A stretch of 64,000 bases of DNA from JARFVT01 sp036677425 (lineage in GTDB: Bacteria; Pseudomonadota; Alphaproteobacteria; UBA8366; Aestuariispiraceae), in the NCBI GenBank assembly GCA_036677425.1, contig JARFVT010000013.1, forward strand, positions 1,798,001 to 1,862,000, written 5' to 3'. Both the position numbers and the translations under genes were made by a program. The number at the start of each line of letters is the position of its first letter. Position 1 is the stretch's first letter. Shown here in pieces: positions 9,910-19,678 of this stretch. The notes under the pieces were generated by a model. The model ran no database searches, had not been told where the DNA came from, and saw only the letters and a list, made by a program, of their open reading frames with translations.

Positions 9910-10449
9910 ATGAAAATTCTTGGTCTAACTGGATGGAGTGGCAGCGGCAAAACCACCTTATTAAAAAACCTATTACCAGAATTAATCAAACGTAGATTAA
10001 GCGTTTCAACCATAAAACATGCACATCATAATTTTGATGTTGATAAAAAAGGCAAAGATTCATACATCCATCGCATGGCAGGCGCATATGAAGTTATGAT
10101 TTCATCTGCTAATAGATGGGCATTAATGCATGAAATACGCGATGCACCAGAACCAGATTTAAATCAATTAATCGCCCATATGACTCCTGTTGACCTATTA
10201 ATCATCGAAGGTTTTAAATTTGCTAATCATCAAAAAATTGAAATAATAAGGTCAAATTTTAAAAAACCGCCCTTGGCCTTAAGTGATGAATATATCATTG
10301 CCATAGCAAGCGATATGCCAAGTGATAATATAATTTTTAATGATTTAAATATCCCTATTCTTGATTTAAATAATATGATATCATTAGCAGATTTTATTAT
10401 AGATAATTTAGATATTAATGATAAAGTCAATCAAGAATCTAATCAATAA
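9910..10449 (+). CDS. mobB: Molybdopterin-guanine dinucleotide biosynthesis protein MobB
   Basis: 179 residues with a P-loop at the N-terminus (GLTGWSGSGKTTLL, residues 4-17), a HxxHxxxxD stretch (KHAHHNFDVDKKGKDSY) and DLLIIEGFKF, all typical of MobB. MobB is a GTP-binding helper that assists MobA in attaching GMP to molybdopterin. It lies 7 bp behind pgsA and 13 bp before moeA, so it belongs to the same operon. No mobA is present in the window. Confidence 0.9.
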   Translation: MKILGLTGWSGSGKTTLLKNLLPELIKRRLSVSTIKHAHHNFDVDKKGKDSYIHRMAGAYEVMISSANRWALMHEIRDAPEPDLNQLIAHMTPVDLLIIEGFKFANHQKIEIIRSNFKKPPLALSDEYIIAIASDMPSDNIIFNDLNIPILDLNNMISLADFIIDNLDINDKVNQESNQ

Positions 10450-10462
10450 AGAGTTAGTAATA

Positions 10463-11770
10463 ATGGCACAATTAAGCGCGAATAATTTTGATATTGGTGA
10501 TAGTTTTCAAACTATTGATCAGGCGATCGCACTATTATTAAAAAAATCATCAAATATATGCGATATTGAAACTGTAAATTTAAAAAATGCAGTTGGGCGT
10601 ATTTTAGCCAGCGATATTATATCAAAAATAAAAGTTCCAGCATATGATAATTCAGCAGTCGATGGTTATCTTGTTTATTTTAACGATTTAAATAGCGATA
10701 GCGATAAAATATTACCCATATCTGCGCGGATAACGGCTGGTGTTTCATTAGAAAAACCAATGGAAAATGGCACAGCAGTTAGAATTTTTACCGGTGCTAC
10801 CATCCCTAATGGATTATCAAAAAAACCAGACACCATCATGATGCAGGAAGATTGTCGACTATCTGACGATGGTAAAACAGTTACAATAATTCCTGGTATT
10901 AAAAAATTTGCCAATTACCGTTACGCAGGCGAAGATATTGATATTGGGCAGGTTATATTAACGGCTGGTCAAACATTAAATGCTACAGAAATTGGCATTG
11001 CTGCCTCGGTCGGTATTAATCAATTTAGCGTCTATAAAAAATTGCGTATCGCGGTAATTTCTTCAGGTGATGAAATTTATGACCCTGATGACAAACGCTC
11101 CAAAGATGGGGTTTTTGATACCAACCGTCATATGTTAATCGCTGCATTACAACATATGGGCTTCATCACAAGCGATCTTGGCATATTGCCCGATTGTGAA
11201 AAGACAATAAAAAATGCACTTAGCACAGCAATAAAAGATCATGATGTTATTATCACATCGGGCGGCATGTCGGTTGGTGAAGAAGATCATATGAAGATGG
11301 CGATAAACTCGCTTGGTAAAATGAATTTTTGGCGTTTGGCGATCAAACCGGGTAGGCCCGTTGGTTTTGGTCACATTAAAACTAATATCACAACAGCAAC
11401 AGGAATGGTCGAGAAGGAAATATCTATACTTGGATTACCAGGAAATCCCGTTGCTGCCATCACCACATTATTGATTATTGGCAAACCATTATTAACAAGT
11501 CTTAGCGGCGGTAAATATATTCCACCAAAATCATATAAAATTACTGCTGGTTTTAACCATAAAAAGAAACATGGTGTAAGGGAATATTTACGCGCTAAAT
11601 TAAAAATAAATAACAATGGCAAAATGACGGTGGTAAGATATGGTAAATCAGGGGCGGCAATGTTAACATCAATGGTTGGTGCCGATGGATTTTTAATATT
11701 ACCCGAAGATTTAACAGAAGTTAACATTGGTGATATGTTAGATTTTTTACCTTTTAACGAGATTTTATAA
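10463..11770 (+). CDS. moeA: Molybdopterin molybdenumtransferase MoeA
   Basis: About 435 residues from the ATG at 10463 (MAQLSANNFDIGDSF); the frame extends upstream but overlaps mobB. MoeA inserts molybdate into adenylated molybdopterin. The signature VPAYDNSAVDGYLV, the RYAGEDI motif, the central domain SSGDEI...DTNRHML with TSGGMSVGEEDH, and LPGNPVAAITT are all present. Its stop TAA shares one base with the moaD ATG, which supports translational coupling. Confidence 0.95.
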   Translation: MAQLSANNFDIGDSFQTIDQAIALLLKKSSNICDIETVNLKNAVGRILASDIISKIKVPAYDNSAVDGYLVYFNDLNSDSDKILPISARITAGVSLEKPMENGTAVRIFTGATIPNGLSKKPDTIMMQEDCRLSDDGKTVTIIPGIKKFANYRYAGEDIDIGQVILTAGQTLNATEIGIAASVGINQFSVYKKLRIAVISSGDEIYDPDDKRSKDGVFDTNRHMLIAALQHMGFITSDLGILPDCEKTIKNALSTAIKDHDVIITSGGMSVGEEDHMKMAINSLGKMNFWRLAIKPGRPVGFGHIKTNITTATGMVEKEISILGLPGNPVAAITTLLIIGKPLLTSLSGGKYIPPKSYKITAGFNHKKKHGVREYLRAKLKINNNGKMTVVRYGKSGAAMLTSMVGADGFLILPEDLTEVNIGDMLDFLPFNEIL

Positions 11771-12021
11771 TGAAAATTTTATATTTTGCATGGTTACGGC
11801 AGAAAATTGGCTTTGGTGAGGAAATTAAAGATATCCCATCCCATGTAACAACGGTCAAATTACTAATAGAATGGTTAAAAATACAAGATGGCGGTTATAG
11901 CGAGGCTTTCAAAGATATAAGCGCGATCAAAGTTGCCATCAATCAAGAATTTGCCAATTTTGATACCAAAATAAATAAAAATGACGAGGTTGCATTTTTC
12001 CCACCCGTAACGGGCGGTTAA
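11770..12021 (+). CDS. moaD: Molybdopterin synthase sulfur carrier subunit MoaD
   Basis: 83 residues, a ubiquitin-fold small subunit ending in the obligatory Gly-Gly (PPVTGG) that is thiocarboxylated and delivers sulfur to cyclic pyranopterin monophosphate. The N-terminal MKILYFAWLRQKIG is typical of the family. The start overlaps the moeA stop by one base and moaE follows 21 bp later, so the two subunits of molybdopterin synthase are co-expressed. Confidence 0.93.
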   Translation: MKILYFAWLRQKIGFGEEIKDIPSHVTTVKLLIEWLKIQDGGYSEAFKDISAIKVAINQEFANFDTKINKNDEVAFFPPVTGG

Positions 12022-12042
12022 TAAAATGATTGAGTTGATAAA

Positions 12043-12504
12043 ATGACCGTACGCGTACAGCAAAAGGATTTTAATTTAGGCGATGAGTTAAAAACTTTAC
12101 ACAAGGGAAATCACGCCATTGGTGGTGTATGCGCTTTTACTGGGCTTGTTCGAGATATGAGCCATAATGGCGAAATATCAACAATGACATTAGAATATTA
12201 CCCTAGTATGACGGAAAAAATACTGCAAAAAATCAAAGCCCAAGCCCAACAACGCTGGTCGCTTGAAGCAAGCTTGATAATCCATCGTTATGGTAAATTA
12301 AATGCGGGGGAGCAAATAGTCTTAGTGGCAACCGCCAGCCATAATCGCGATGCGGCATTTGAATCTTGCCAATTCATTATGGATTTTTTAAAAACTAAAG
12401 CTCCATTTTGGAAAATTGAAACGGATCTAAATGGTAATCAACAATGGGTTGAGGCCAAAAATTGTGATAATATTATTGCCAGCAACTGGACTAAAAATAA
12501 CTGA
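12043..12504 (+). CDS. moaE: Molybdopterin synthase catalytic subunit MoaE
   Basis: 153 residues with the MoaE hallmarks GAVCAFTGLVRD-like (here GGVCAFTGLVRD), LEYYPSM, and the active-site lysine region LKTKAPFWKIE. The enzyme, a heterotetramer with MoaD, makes molybdopterin. With mobB, moeA and moaD it shows that the organism makes molybdenum cofactor, although moaA and moaC are not in the window. Confidence 0.94.
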   Translation: MTVRVQQKDFNLGDELKTLHKGNHAIGGVCAFTGLVRDMSHNGEISTMTLEYYPSMTEKILQKIKAQAQQRWSLEASLIIHRYGKLNAGEQIVLVATASHNRDAAFESCQFIMDFLKTKAPFWKIETDLNGNQQWVEAKNCDNIIASNWTKNN

Positions 12505-12519
12505 TTAGGTAAGAAAATA

Positions 12520-12993
12520 ATGAAAAAAGACCATATTTATAATACTCACATAACTTGGACTGGCGTTAATAAAACCGGTGCAGCGGTTAATTATAAAAAT
12601 TATTCACGCCAATATAAAATTGAAATTGCCGGCAAGCCCATATTAAATGGATCAGCCGATAGCGCATTTTTAGGCGATGCCAGTTTACATAATCCTGAAG
12701 ATTTACTGCTTGCATCCGTATCAAGCTGTCATATGCTATGGTATTTACATCTATGCACTGAAAATAATATTACCGTTACAAGCTACATTGATAAAGCAAC
12801 CGCAGTCATGCAAATAGATAATAGCGGCAGCGGCGCATTTAAATCATTATGCCTTAACCCATTGGTTGGTATAAGCGGTGATAACGATGCCGATAAGGCC
12901 AAATCATTACATAATGCCGCCAATAAAATGTGTTTCATCGCCAATTCATTAAATTTCAAGATAGATCATCAGGCCAAAATCATTAAAGGCTAA
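12520..12993 (+). CDS. OsmC/Ohr-family peroxidase-like protein
   Basis: 157 residues. The two redox cysteines of the OsmC fold are visible, in LASVSSCHMLWYLHL (~residue 70) and NKMCFIANSL (~140). OsmC-family proteins reduce organic hydroperoxides using these thiols. It follows moaE by 15 bp on the same strand and may be the last gene of that operon. It converges on hemN with only 14 bp between the stops. Confidence 0.85.
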   Translation: MKKDHIYNTHITWTGVNKTGAAVNYKNYSRQYKIEIAGKPILNGSADSAFLGDASLHNPEDLLLASVSSCHMLWYLHLCTENNITVTSYIDKATAVMQIDNSGSGAFKSLCLNPLVGISGDNDADKAKSLHNAANKMCFIANSLNFKIDHQAKIIKG

Positions 12994-13007
12994 GTTTTGC
13001 CTATGGT

Positions 13008-14378
13008 TTAAACCGCTTGCGAATGGCGACCAAGGCCATTTGATAAATAAGCGTCAAATCTGGCGGCAACGACCCGCACTAAATGCCTGCCATCATCGCT
13101 AAGCGTTATTATATGCTCATCGAGCGAGATAATTTTATCATTGACCAAATCATCAAGCCCGATAAATTCATCGTCTAAATAATTCAGCGGCATATCATAT
13201 TTAGCCAAAATTTTATCAACATCGGTCGATTTTTTACACATCAAGCTTTTAATTAAATCACCACGCATTTTATCGTCAATATTAAATTCAATCCCCTTGG
13301 CGATAGGTAATTTACCCGCATCAATCTGCCTTCGATATTCATTAATCGGCGCGATATTTTGTATATAGCCTTTTTCGCTAACCCCAATCGCGGACGCACC
13401 AAAACCAATAAGCGTTTCCGCCGTATCGGTGGTATAACCCTGAAAATTGCGATGCAATTTATCGTCAATCTTGGCAATCGCCAATGGGTCTTCTGGCTTT
13501 GAAAAATGATCAAGCCCAATTGCAACATAACCCGCATCGACCAAAAGATCGCTTGCAAGCGTCATGTGTTTCAGACGTAAATCTGCATCAGGCAATGTAT
13601 TATCTTTGATTAATTTTTGATGCGTCTTCATCCAAGGCACATGGGCATAGCCAAATAATGCCAGCCTGCTTGGATCAAGCGATATTATTTTTTCAATGGT
13701 ATTTCTAATATGGTCGCTAGTTTGAAATGGCAAGCCATACATTATATCCATATTAATATCATGAATACCCGCAGCGCGTAAATTATCAACAACTTGCTTG
13801 GTTTCGCCATATGGCTGAATACGATTTATCGCTTTTTGTACTTTGATATTAAAATCCTGCACACCAATACTGGCCCGATTAACACCCGCAGCAGCCAAGG
13901 CCAAAACCTTATCATTACCAAAACCGCGTGGGTCAATTTCAACGGCAATTTCGGCATTATCCAATATATTAAATTTCTCCGCCACATGATCTGCAAGGTG
14001 TGAAATATCATCGGCATTTAAAATTGTCGGCGAACCACCGCCCCAATGAATATGCTTAACAGGGCGTTTTTTACCTGTTTTATCTTTATCTAATGCGCTT
14101 GCGACTAAATCAATTTCCTTGATCATGCTATCAAGATAATCGCTCACAGGGCCATATTGTGCGGTTATTTTGGTAATACAACCACAGAACCAACAAAGGG
14201 TATCGCAATATGGCACATGGAAATAAAGTGATAATTCTTCGTCATTATCAAGATTTTTTAACCAATCAGCATAGATATCACCATTTATATCGCCGTGAAA
14301 ATGCGGCGCGGTGGGATAGCTGGTATAACGAGGGACTGATGCATTATATTTATTAATAAGTTTTGTAATCATGATCAT
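13008..14378 (-). CDS. hemN: Oxygen-independent coproporphyrinogen III oxidase
   Basis: 456 residues, the normal length of HemN. The radical-SAM cluster motif CxxxCxxCxC is seen as YCDTLCWFCGC, followed by HWGGGSPTILN and VEIDPRGF. The enzyme decarboxylates coproporphyrinogen III to protoporphyrinogen IX without oxygen, in heme synthesis. An alternative start (MITKLINKYNASVPRYTSYP) lies two codons inside. An Fnr-type regulator is encoded at 62309-63031, and hemN is often an Fnr target, but I see only a poor Fnr-box match upstream. Anaerobic heme synthesis fits an organism that meets low oxygen. Confidence 0.95.
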   Translation of the reverse strand: MIMITKLINKYNASVPRYTSYPTAPHFHGDINGDIYADWLKNLDNDEELSLYFHVPYCDTLCWFCGCITKITAQYGPVSDYLDSMIKEIDLVASALDKDKTGKKRPVKHIHWGGGSPTILNADDISHLADHVAEKFNILDNAEIAVEIDPRGFGNDKVLALAAAGVNRASIGVQDFNIKVQKAINRIQPYGETKQVVDNLRAAGIHDINMDIMYGLPFQTSDHIRNTIEKIISLDPSRLALFGYAHVPWMKTHQKLIKDNTLPDADLRLKHMTLASDLLVDAGYVAIGLDHFSKPEDPLAIAKIDDKLHRNFQGYTTDTAETLIGFGASAIGVSEKGYIQNIAPINEYRRQIDAGKLPIAKGIEFNIDDKMRGDLIKSLMCKKSTDVDKILAKYDMPLNYLDDEFIGLDDLVNDKIISLDEHIITLSDDGRHLVRVVAARFDAYLSNGLGRHSQAV

Positions 14379-14475
14379 ATATATAGGAAATATTTGCTAA
14401 TTTGTCGATATAAATTTATAAATCATATCAAGCATGTAATTAAACATAATAATCAATTAATAAGGAAATTTTAAT

Positions 14476-14781
14476 ATGTCAGAACTTGGCGGTTTTCAAA
14501 ATAGCCCTTCGGATAATGAGACAGGCGACAGCACATCTTCAAGTAATATTAATCAAACGGGGGAGCGATTACGTTCATTACTTGAACGTAGTGAGAGAAT
14601 GGAAGAAGAAAAAGCCGTCTTGATGGAAGATATCAAAGAAATTTTTTCAGAGGCAAAAGGCGAAGGCTTTGACGTTAAAACCATGCGTCAAATTTTAAAA
14701 ATACTCAAGATGGACGCGGCCGATAGACAAGAAGCCGAAGCAATTTTAGAAACATATATGGCGGCGCTTGGAATGGCATAA
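14476..14781 (+). CDS. gapR: GapR-type nucleoid-associated protein (DUF2312)
   Basis: 101 residues. The C-terminal ~75 residues are the DUF2312 domain (RLRSLLERSERMEEEKAVLM, DIKEIFSEAKGEGFDVKTMR, ILKMDAADRQE). GapR of Caulobacter encircles overtwisted, AT-rich DNA ahead of replication forks. It is largely restricted to alphaproteobacteria and is a useful taxonomic marker here. The N-terminal ~28 residues are polar and low-complexity, as in homologues. It is transcribed divergently from hemN. Confidence 0.92.
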   Translation: MSELGGFQNSPSDNETGDSTSSSNINQTGERLRSLLERSERMEEEKAVLMEDIKEIFSEAKGEGFDVKTMRQILKILKMDAADRQEAEAILETYMAALGMA

Positions 14782-14895
14782 ATACGCCATAGAACCATCT
14801 AACAAGCATTTAAATCACAATAAAAAATAAAAATTATAAAAGATAGCTTGCAAAAGCCATCAATGTTAAGTATCTACAGATTTGTTAATTGGTCA

Positions 14896-14972
14896 CGGGA
14901 CTTGGCGCAGCCTGGTAGCGCACCTGTTTTGGGTACAGGGGGTCAGAAGTTCGAATCTTCTAGTCCCGACCA
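14896..14972 (+). tRNA. tRNA-Pro (anticodon TGG)
   Basis: A 77 nt cloverleaf with acceptor CGGGACT/AGTCCCG, anticodon loop TTTTGGG with TGG, T-loop TTCGAAT and an encoded CCA end. All stems pair. Confidence 0.95.
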
Positions 14973-15095
14973 TTTAACCTATGGCTATTCCTGATGATAT
15001 TTATTTCGTATTCATACTAGATAACATCTTATCGTAGATAATATTTTTATCGCATGATAATATATTTTATATAACCTATTAGCGGGAGAAAAAAT

Positions 15096-15401
15096 ATGGA
15101 AGTTCGCATTTTCAAGCCTACAAAAACCGCGATGCAATCTGGACGTGGCAATATCAAAAGCTGGGTCATGGAATTTGAAGTAACATCACCCTCTATCCCC
15201 GATAGATTAATGGGTTGGTCTGGTTCTTCCGATACCATGCGTCAAGTTAAAATGGCATTTAAAACCAAAGATGCCGCCATATCTTATGCCAAAAAAAATG
15301 GCTATGGCTATAGCGTCCATATGGAAAAAATTCGTCGGATAAAACCAAAGGCCTATGCTGATAATTTCTCAACCAATAGAATAGCTCCATGGACCCACTA
15401 A
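15096..15401 (+). CDS. NADH-ubiquinone oxidoreductase accessory subunit (NDUFS4-like, ETC complex I family)
   Basis: 101 residues matching the ETC complex I subunit conserved region: VRIFKPTKTAMQSGRGN, WVMEFE, DRLMGWSGSSDTMRQVKMAF, and the end KAYADNFSTNRIAPWTH. This is the bacterial counterpart of mitochondrial NDUFS4 and occurs in alphaproteobacteria, where it caps the matrix-side arm of complex I. It sits between tRNA-Pro and tRNA-Arg, away from any nuo operon, which is the usual arrangement. Confidence 0.93.
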   Translation: MEVRIFKPTKTAMQSGRGNIKSWVMEFEVTSPSIPDRLMGWSGSSDTMRQVKMAFKTKDAAISYAKKNGYGYSVHMEKIRRIKPKAYADNFSTNRIAPWTH

Positions 15402-15442
15402 ACTTAAGTAAAATAATAAACTAAATTGCTAAATATAAATAA

Positions 15443-15519
15443 GGTTCCGTAGCTCAACCGGATAGAGCAGCTCACTTCTAATGAGCAGGTTAGGCGGTCG
15501 AGTCGCCTCGGACTCACCA
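15443..15519 (+). tRNA. tRNA-Arg (anticodon TCT), with two unusual positions
   Basis: A 77 nt cloverleaf with anticodon stem GCTCA/TGAGC around CTTCTAA and an encoded CCA. The acceptor stem GGTTCCG/CGGACTC has a T-C mismatch at the third pair and a G-T at the second. The T-loop reads GTCGAGT, so the nearly universal T54 is G. The gene may still work, but these are weak points for folding and modification. Confidence 0.88.
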
Positions 15520-15564
15520 ATTTTCATCATATCATTATAAATCAATAGGTTCTGAGCCTAGTTT

Positions 15565-16781
15565 CTATTTAACAAGCGGTGTAAAATATGCAGCAACACC
15601 CACAGCTAAGCGAATGCTAGCACAAAGCAATATTACCATGGTCATGCCAAGCCATTCCTCAACCAAAACGCCACCAATAACAGCAGCTATCGGGATTGAT
15701 GAAAATGAAAGTAGCGGAGTGGTAGCAATAGCGCGCCCTAATATGTCTTTTGATACAGCGCGTTGTCGCATTGTGAAATAGGTTACTATCACGACAGAAC
15801 TACAAGCCATCGATGCACCCCAGATAATGGCAATCAGTATCGGGTTAGTTGTTGCTAATAAAAGAAAGCACAAAATGCCGCCTAATGCGGTGGCACCAGC
15901 AATAATTTTACCAGAGTGAAATCTTTTTATAAAATATGGTGCAATTAAAGAACCCAAAATTGACATAAACCCAATGATACCCAAAATACCCCCAATCATT
16001 GACGCTGATAAATTCAATTTTTGATTAAGATAAAACATTAGATTGGCAGAAAAAATATGAATAGCAAAATTTGTTCCGACAAATAACAACGCTCCGTATT
16101 TTAAAACAGGATGCGACCAAGCAATATCAAAGCCTTCTTTAATGTCATGATAAATACTGGTTGTTTTAATTTTACGGCGGTTTTGTCAATGTTTCGCATA
16201 AAACAAATTAAGATGCCGGAGAGTGCGAAACTTACGCCATCAACAATAATCGCATTTCTTGCTCCTACCGTTGCGATTAATAATCCACCAACGACAGGCG
16301 CAAGAACAACAATAATATTCTCAGCGCTGCTAATAAAAGAATTTGCGCGCGGTAGTAATTCATCTGCAACAATATCTGGAATAAAACTTTGAAAACAAGG
16401 GTGGTAAAGAGGCGCTGATAGAGCTATGAAAAAATAAGGAAATAAATCATCGTTATATTTGTGTTAAACGAAATAAAATATACAAAAAATATCATACCCC
16501 CCTGCAGAAATAAAATCACCAACAATCAATACGGTTCGCCGATTAAAACGATCAGCAATAACACCGCCAAAAATTGACACTAATAGAAATGGCAAAAACA
16601 CAATGGCATAACTAATTACCATGCTTGAGGGAGAACCTGTAATTTCTAGCACGATTAGAGGAAGAGCTAATTTATATAGCCAGCTTCCAGATTCCGAAAT
16701 GAAAAAGGCGATTAAAAGCAAATAATAATTTGAGTAGAATTTTGCTTGTTTGTTTACTGCTATATTATTCATTTTTTCCAA
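15565..16781 (-). pseudogene. Frameshifted MFS transporter
   Basis: Reading from 16781 down, the N-terminus (YYLLLIAFFISESGSWLYK, then the MFS loop GGVIADRFNRR) is followed by frame changes, and the C-terminal half resumes at about 16190 in another frame (SIYHDIKEGFDIAWSHPVLKY) and ends at 15565. At least three slips are needed: one in the G6 run near 16497-16502, one in the T run near 16434-16440, and one near 16180. Joined, the pieces give about 400 residues and 12 membrane segments, the size of an enterobactin-exporter-type MFS protein. The gene is dead as written. It borders the mobile element. Confidence 0.85.
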
Positions 16782-16965
16782 ACTAATCTATTTCTAATGC
16801 TTTATGAGAAGATTTTAAGATTTCATTTTTATAAATCTGCCATATATCAATATTTTTAATATACACAACCATTGCTCTAATTTAAATAAATAATATATAA
16901 TAAAAATTGTATATCAACTTATATATGGTAACATAAAAATAAATATTGCATGGGGTTATTTAAAT

Positions 16966-19335
16966 ATGTCGATTAAAGAAAAATCATATAAAACACCATT
17001 ATTAAAATTACAAAATATTGCTTCTTGGTGGCTTTCAGAAATAGAGAACACTACAAAAAAAGATACAGGGCAGGAAATTAAAGCTGCTTTGCCATCGCTG
17101 CAACGCGGTTGGGTTTGGAATAATAAGCAAGTAATATATCTTTGGGATTCTATTGCCCGTGGGTTTCCCATTGGCGCAATTTCTTTAGCACCAATTAATA
17201 AAAATAATAATATTATAAAAGATGCAAAAATTGTTAATCCAACGCATTTACTTCTCGATGGGCAGCAACGGGCAACCTCAATAAGTTTAGGATTTGACGA
17301 TATTTGGTCAAAAAAGATAACGACAAAAAAATTAGAAGAACTAACCGAAGCTTTATGGATAGATATTGCCCCTGAGAGAGATAAATCGGGGCGGCAGTTT
17401 TATTTTTTTCTAGTAACAAAATCACATCCATGGGGCTATCAAAATGAAAACCCTGAAAACAAATTAAGCGCCCGTGATGTAAGAGATGCATTAGCCGCAT
17501 TTAGACATATAAATGGCGATAAAAAAACATTGCCGCATGATTTAAAAATTAACGCGGTCTTTCCATGGAATGCAAATGCGCCAATTCCCGTGGCATTGCT
17601 TATTGAGGCCATTAAAGCAAATAATAGCAAATTTTTAGAAGCTGATGATAATGATGATAAAATTTATAACACTGTATCTGATAAATTGTTAAAATTGATT
17701 AAAAACACCACCATATGGAAAGAAATATCTAAGCTAGGGGATGCTCAGGAAGAAGGAGCATTAAAATCGGCATATGAAAAACTTTTAAATGTTGAAAATA
17801 TACTCAAAGATGAAAATAACGCAGAATTTAAGAAAATCATACGCAGTATTAATAATGCCTTACTTACCCTTGAAATTCCTGCGCCAATTTTACAACATAT
17901 AAATTTTAACGATCAAACAAGCGATTCCTCCGAAGATGACGATGAAAACAACGAAAATGACCCTTTATTCACTCTTTTTGACAGAATAAATACTGGTGGG
18001 ACTACTCCTACTGCAGAGGAAATAAATTATTCATTTTTAAAATCCATATGGCCTGAGGCGCAAGAAGTTATCGAGCAAAAACTATAAAAGGATGTAAAAA
18101 TAGCGACCCCCGCCCGAATGGTTTCATTGATGACCCGTCTAGTTTCAATGATAGAGGAAAAAGATGAGATAGAAGATATTCAGGCGGTTTATAAAATAAA
18201 TGGATTTAGAAATAGAATAAAAGAAGAAAAATTCAAAGGCAAGTTAGAAAGATTTTGCAAGGGTAAAGGGCGTAAAATATTAAATAATTTGTGGGATTTA
18301 TTAACCACCAAAAAATACGGTCTGCCAAGAACTTTAGCCGCAGAAATTTCACAGGCAAAAACCGAAGATATGATGCTATTGATAATCTATTGGCTATATT
18401 TGCTAGGTGATGATTTCAATAAATTAAAAAATGATGATAGAAAACGCAGCCTTGGTTTTATTACTGCGGTCGCTTGGTTTGCCAATGATCCAAAGCAATG
18501 CGCTGCTGATTTAACAAAGGAATTAATAGAGTTAAATAAAACTAAACCCAAAAAATTAAAACAATTTTTTAATCACGAGCGATATAAAAAAATACTAACA
18601 GTCACTGAAAAATCATCAAAAATTAAGGCTCTACCGATAATTTCTCCAAAGCAATTTACAGAACATGTCATTGACTGTGTAATTGATAATCCCAATTTTA
18701 TTAATTTAAATAAAGACTCTGAAATTTGGAGAAACACTTTTTGGCATCAATATTGCGGTGATGATCAAAGTAAAATATCTAGATATTTTGCAAAACATAT
18801 ATTTTCGGATGAAGATGAAGATTTAGTAAATGCCAATAAACTCTACTATAATTCATTATATAAAATTACTGATGATCGACATTTTATCCTATATGCCCAA
18901 CGGGAATTTATTGGAAAACATTATGACTGGTATGACCCAACATTGCCACAACAAATAAAAGACCATAATATACCATGGGATTTTGATCATATACTGCCCT
19001 ATAGCTGGGCATATCATAATGAGAGCGGAAGAGCAAAATCTAATATGCCAAATTTTATCCATGAATGGCTGACTTCGACGGGCAATTTGCGGGCTTGGCC
19101 CTATGAATTAAATCGTAGCAAGAGTAATGATAAAATTATAGAAAAAGAAGCACCAGAATATGGTTTAAAAAATAAAGATGATATATATGAAGCCAGTTTT
19201 ATAGCGGGTAGATCTATCAAAGAATGGCGCAAACTTGAAAAGTTAAAGAATACGCCAGAATATGAATTTCATAAAGAAGGCGAACATTGGAAAATATTTA
19301 TCGAGGCCTCCCTGTATCGAAACTTGGAAATTTAG
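16966..19335 (+). pseudogene. DUF262-HNH nuclease (GmrSD/SspE-like defence gene) with an in-frame TAA
   Basis: The N-terminal part has the DUF262 pattern: LPSLQRGWVWNNKQVIYLWD, then PTHLLLDGQQRATSISLGF (residues ~85-105), the NTP-binding DGQQR motif of GmrS-type proteins. The C-terminal part carries an HNH-like motif DFDHILPYSWAY (~680) and NLRAWPYELNRSKSNDK, the GmrD/DUF1524 side. Such fused proteins cut foreign, often modified, DNA. A TAA at 18085-18087 splits the two without a frame change (KL, stop, KDVKIATPARMVSL). If not read through, the nucleotide-binding and nuclease parts are separated, and the second could start at ATG 18118. It is the first gene of the element. Confidence 0.78.
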
Positions 19336-19393
19336 AAGGATTGGTATGACACGCTATTGATTAAAAATTTAATGACACCCAAAAAGATAACCG

Positions 19394-19618
19394 ATGACTA
19401 ATCAACAGCCCTAACTTACCAAAAGTCGTTTTATGAACGGTCTTTCCTGTCATAAATGGCTTTGGTTGGGTTGGTATCAACCATTGCCCTATGAAGAACC
19501 CGAAGCGGGGAGCATTCAAGCCGAAGGAACTAATATTGGTATCAAGGCGCAATCGTTATTTCCTGATGGTATTGAGATTGATGAAGCACCGTCGCGAATT
19601 AATTGTTTGTTTAAGTAA
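19394..19618 (+). pseudogene. Remnant of a DUF2779 (RecB-like nuclease family) protein
   Basis: The frame ATG 19394 reads six codons, a TAA at 19412-19414, then LTKSRFMNGLSCHKWLWL and IGIKAQSLFPDGIEID. This matches, from memory, the N-terminus of DUF2779 proteins (pattern LSKSxFLxGLQCxKxLWL). Only ~65 codons remain of a gene that is usually ~500 codons, so it is both truncated and interrupted. Together with the gene before it, it suggests an eroded defence island at the edge of the element. Confidence 0.6.
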
Positions 19619-19678
19619 TAGTACATAAGTATTTTATTTAAACGACTTATACCTAATATTATTACACCAATATTTGAA

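Noticed and set aside
14379..14475. Fnr box upstream of hemN
   Set aside because: The best candidate, TTGTC-GATA-TAAAT, misses too many positions of TTGAT-N4-ATCAA to be claimed.
19620..19678. oriT upstream of traK, by analogy with RP4
   Set aside because: No ATCCTG-type nic sequence or suitable inverted repeat is present; the clear nic sequence is at 41046-41063.
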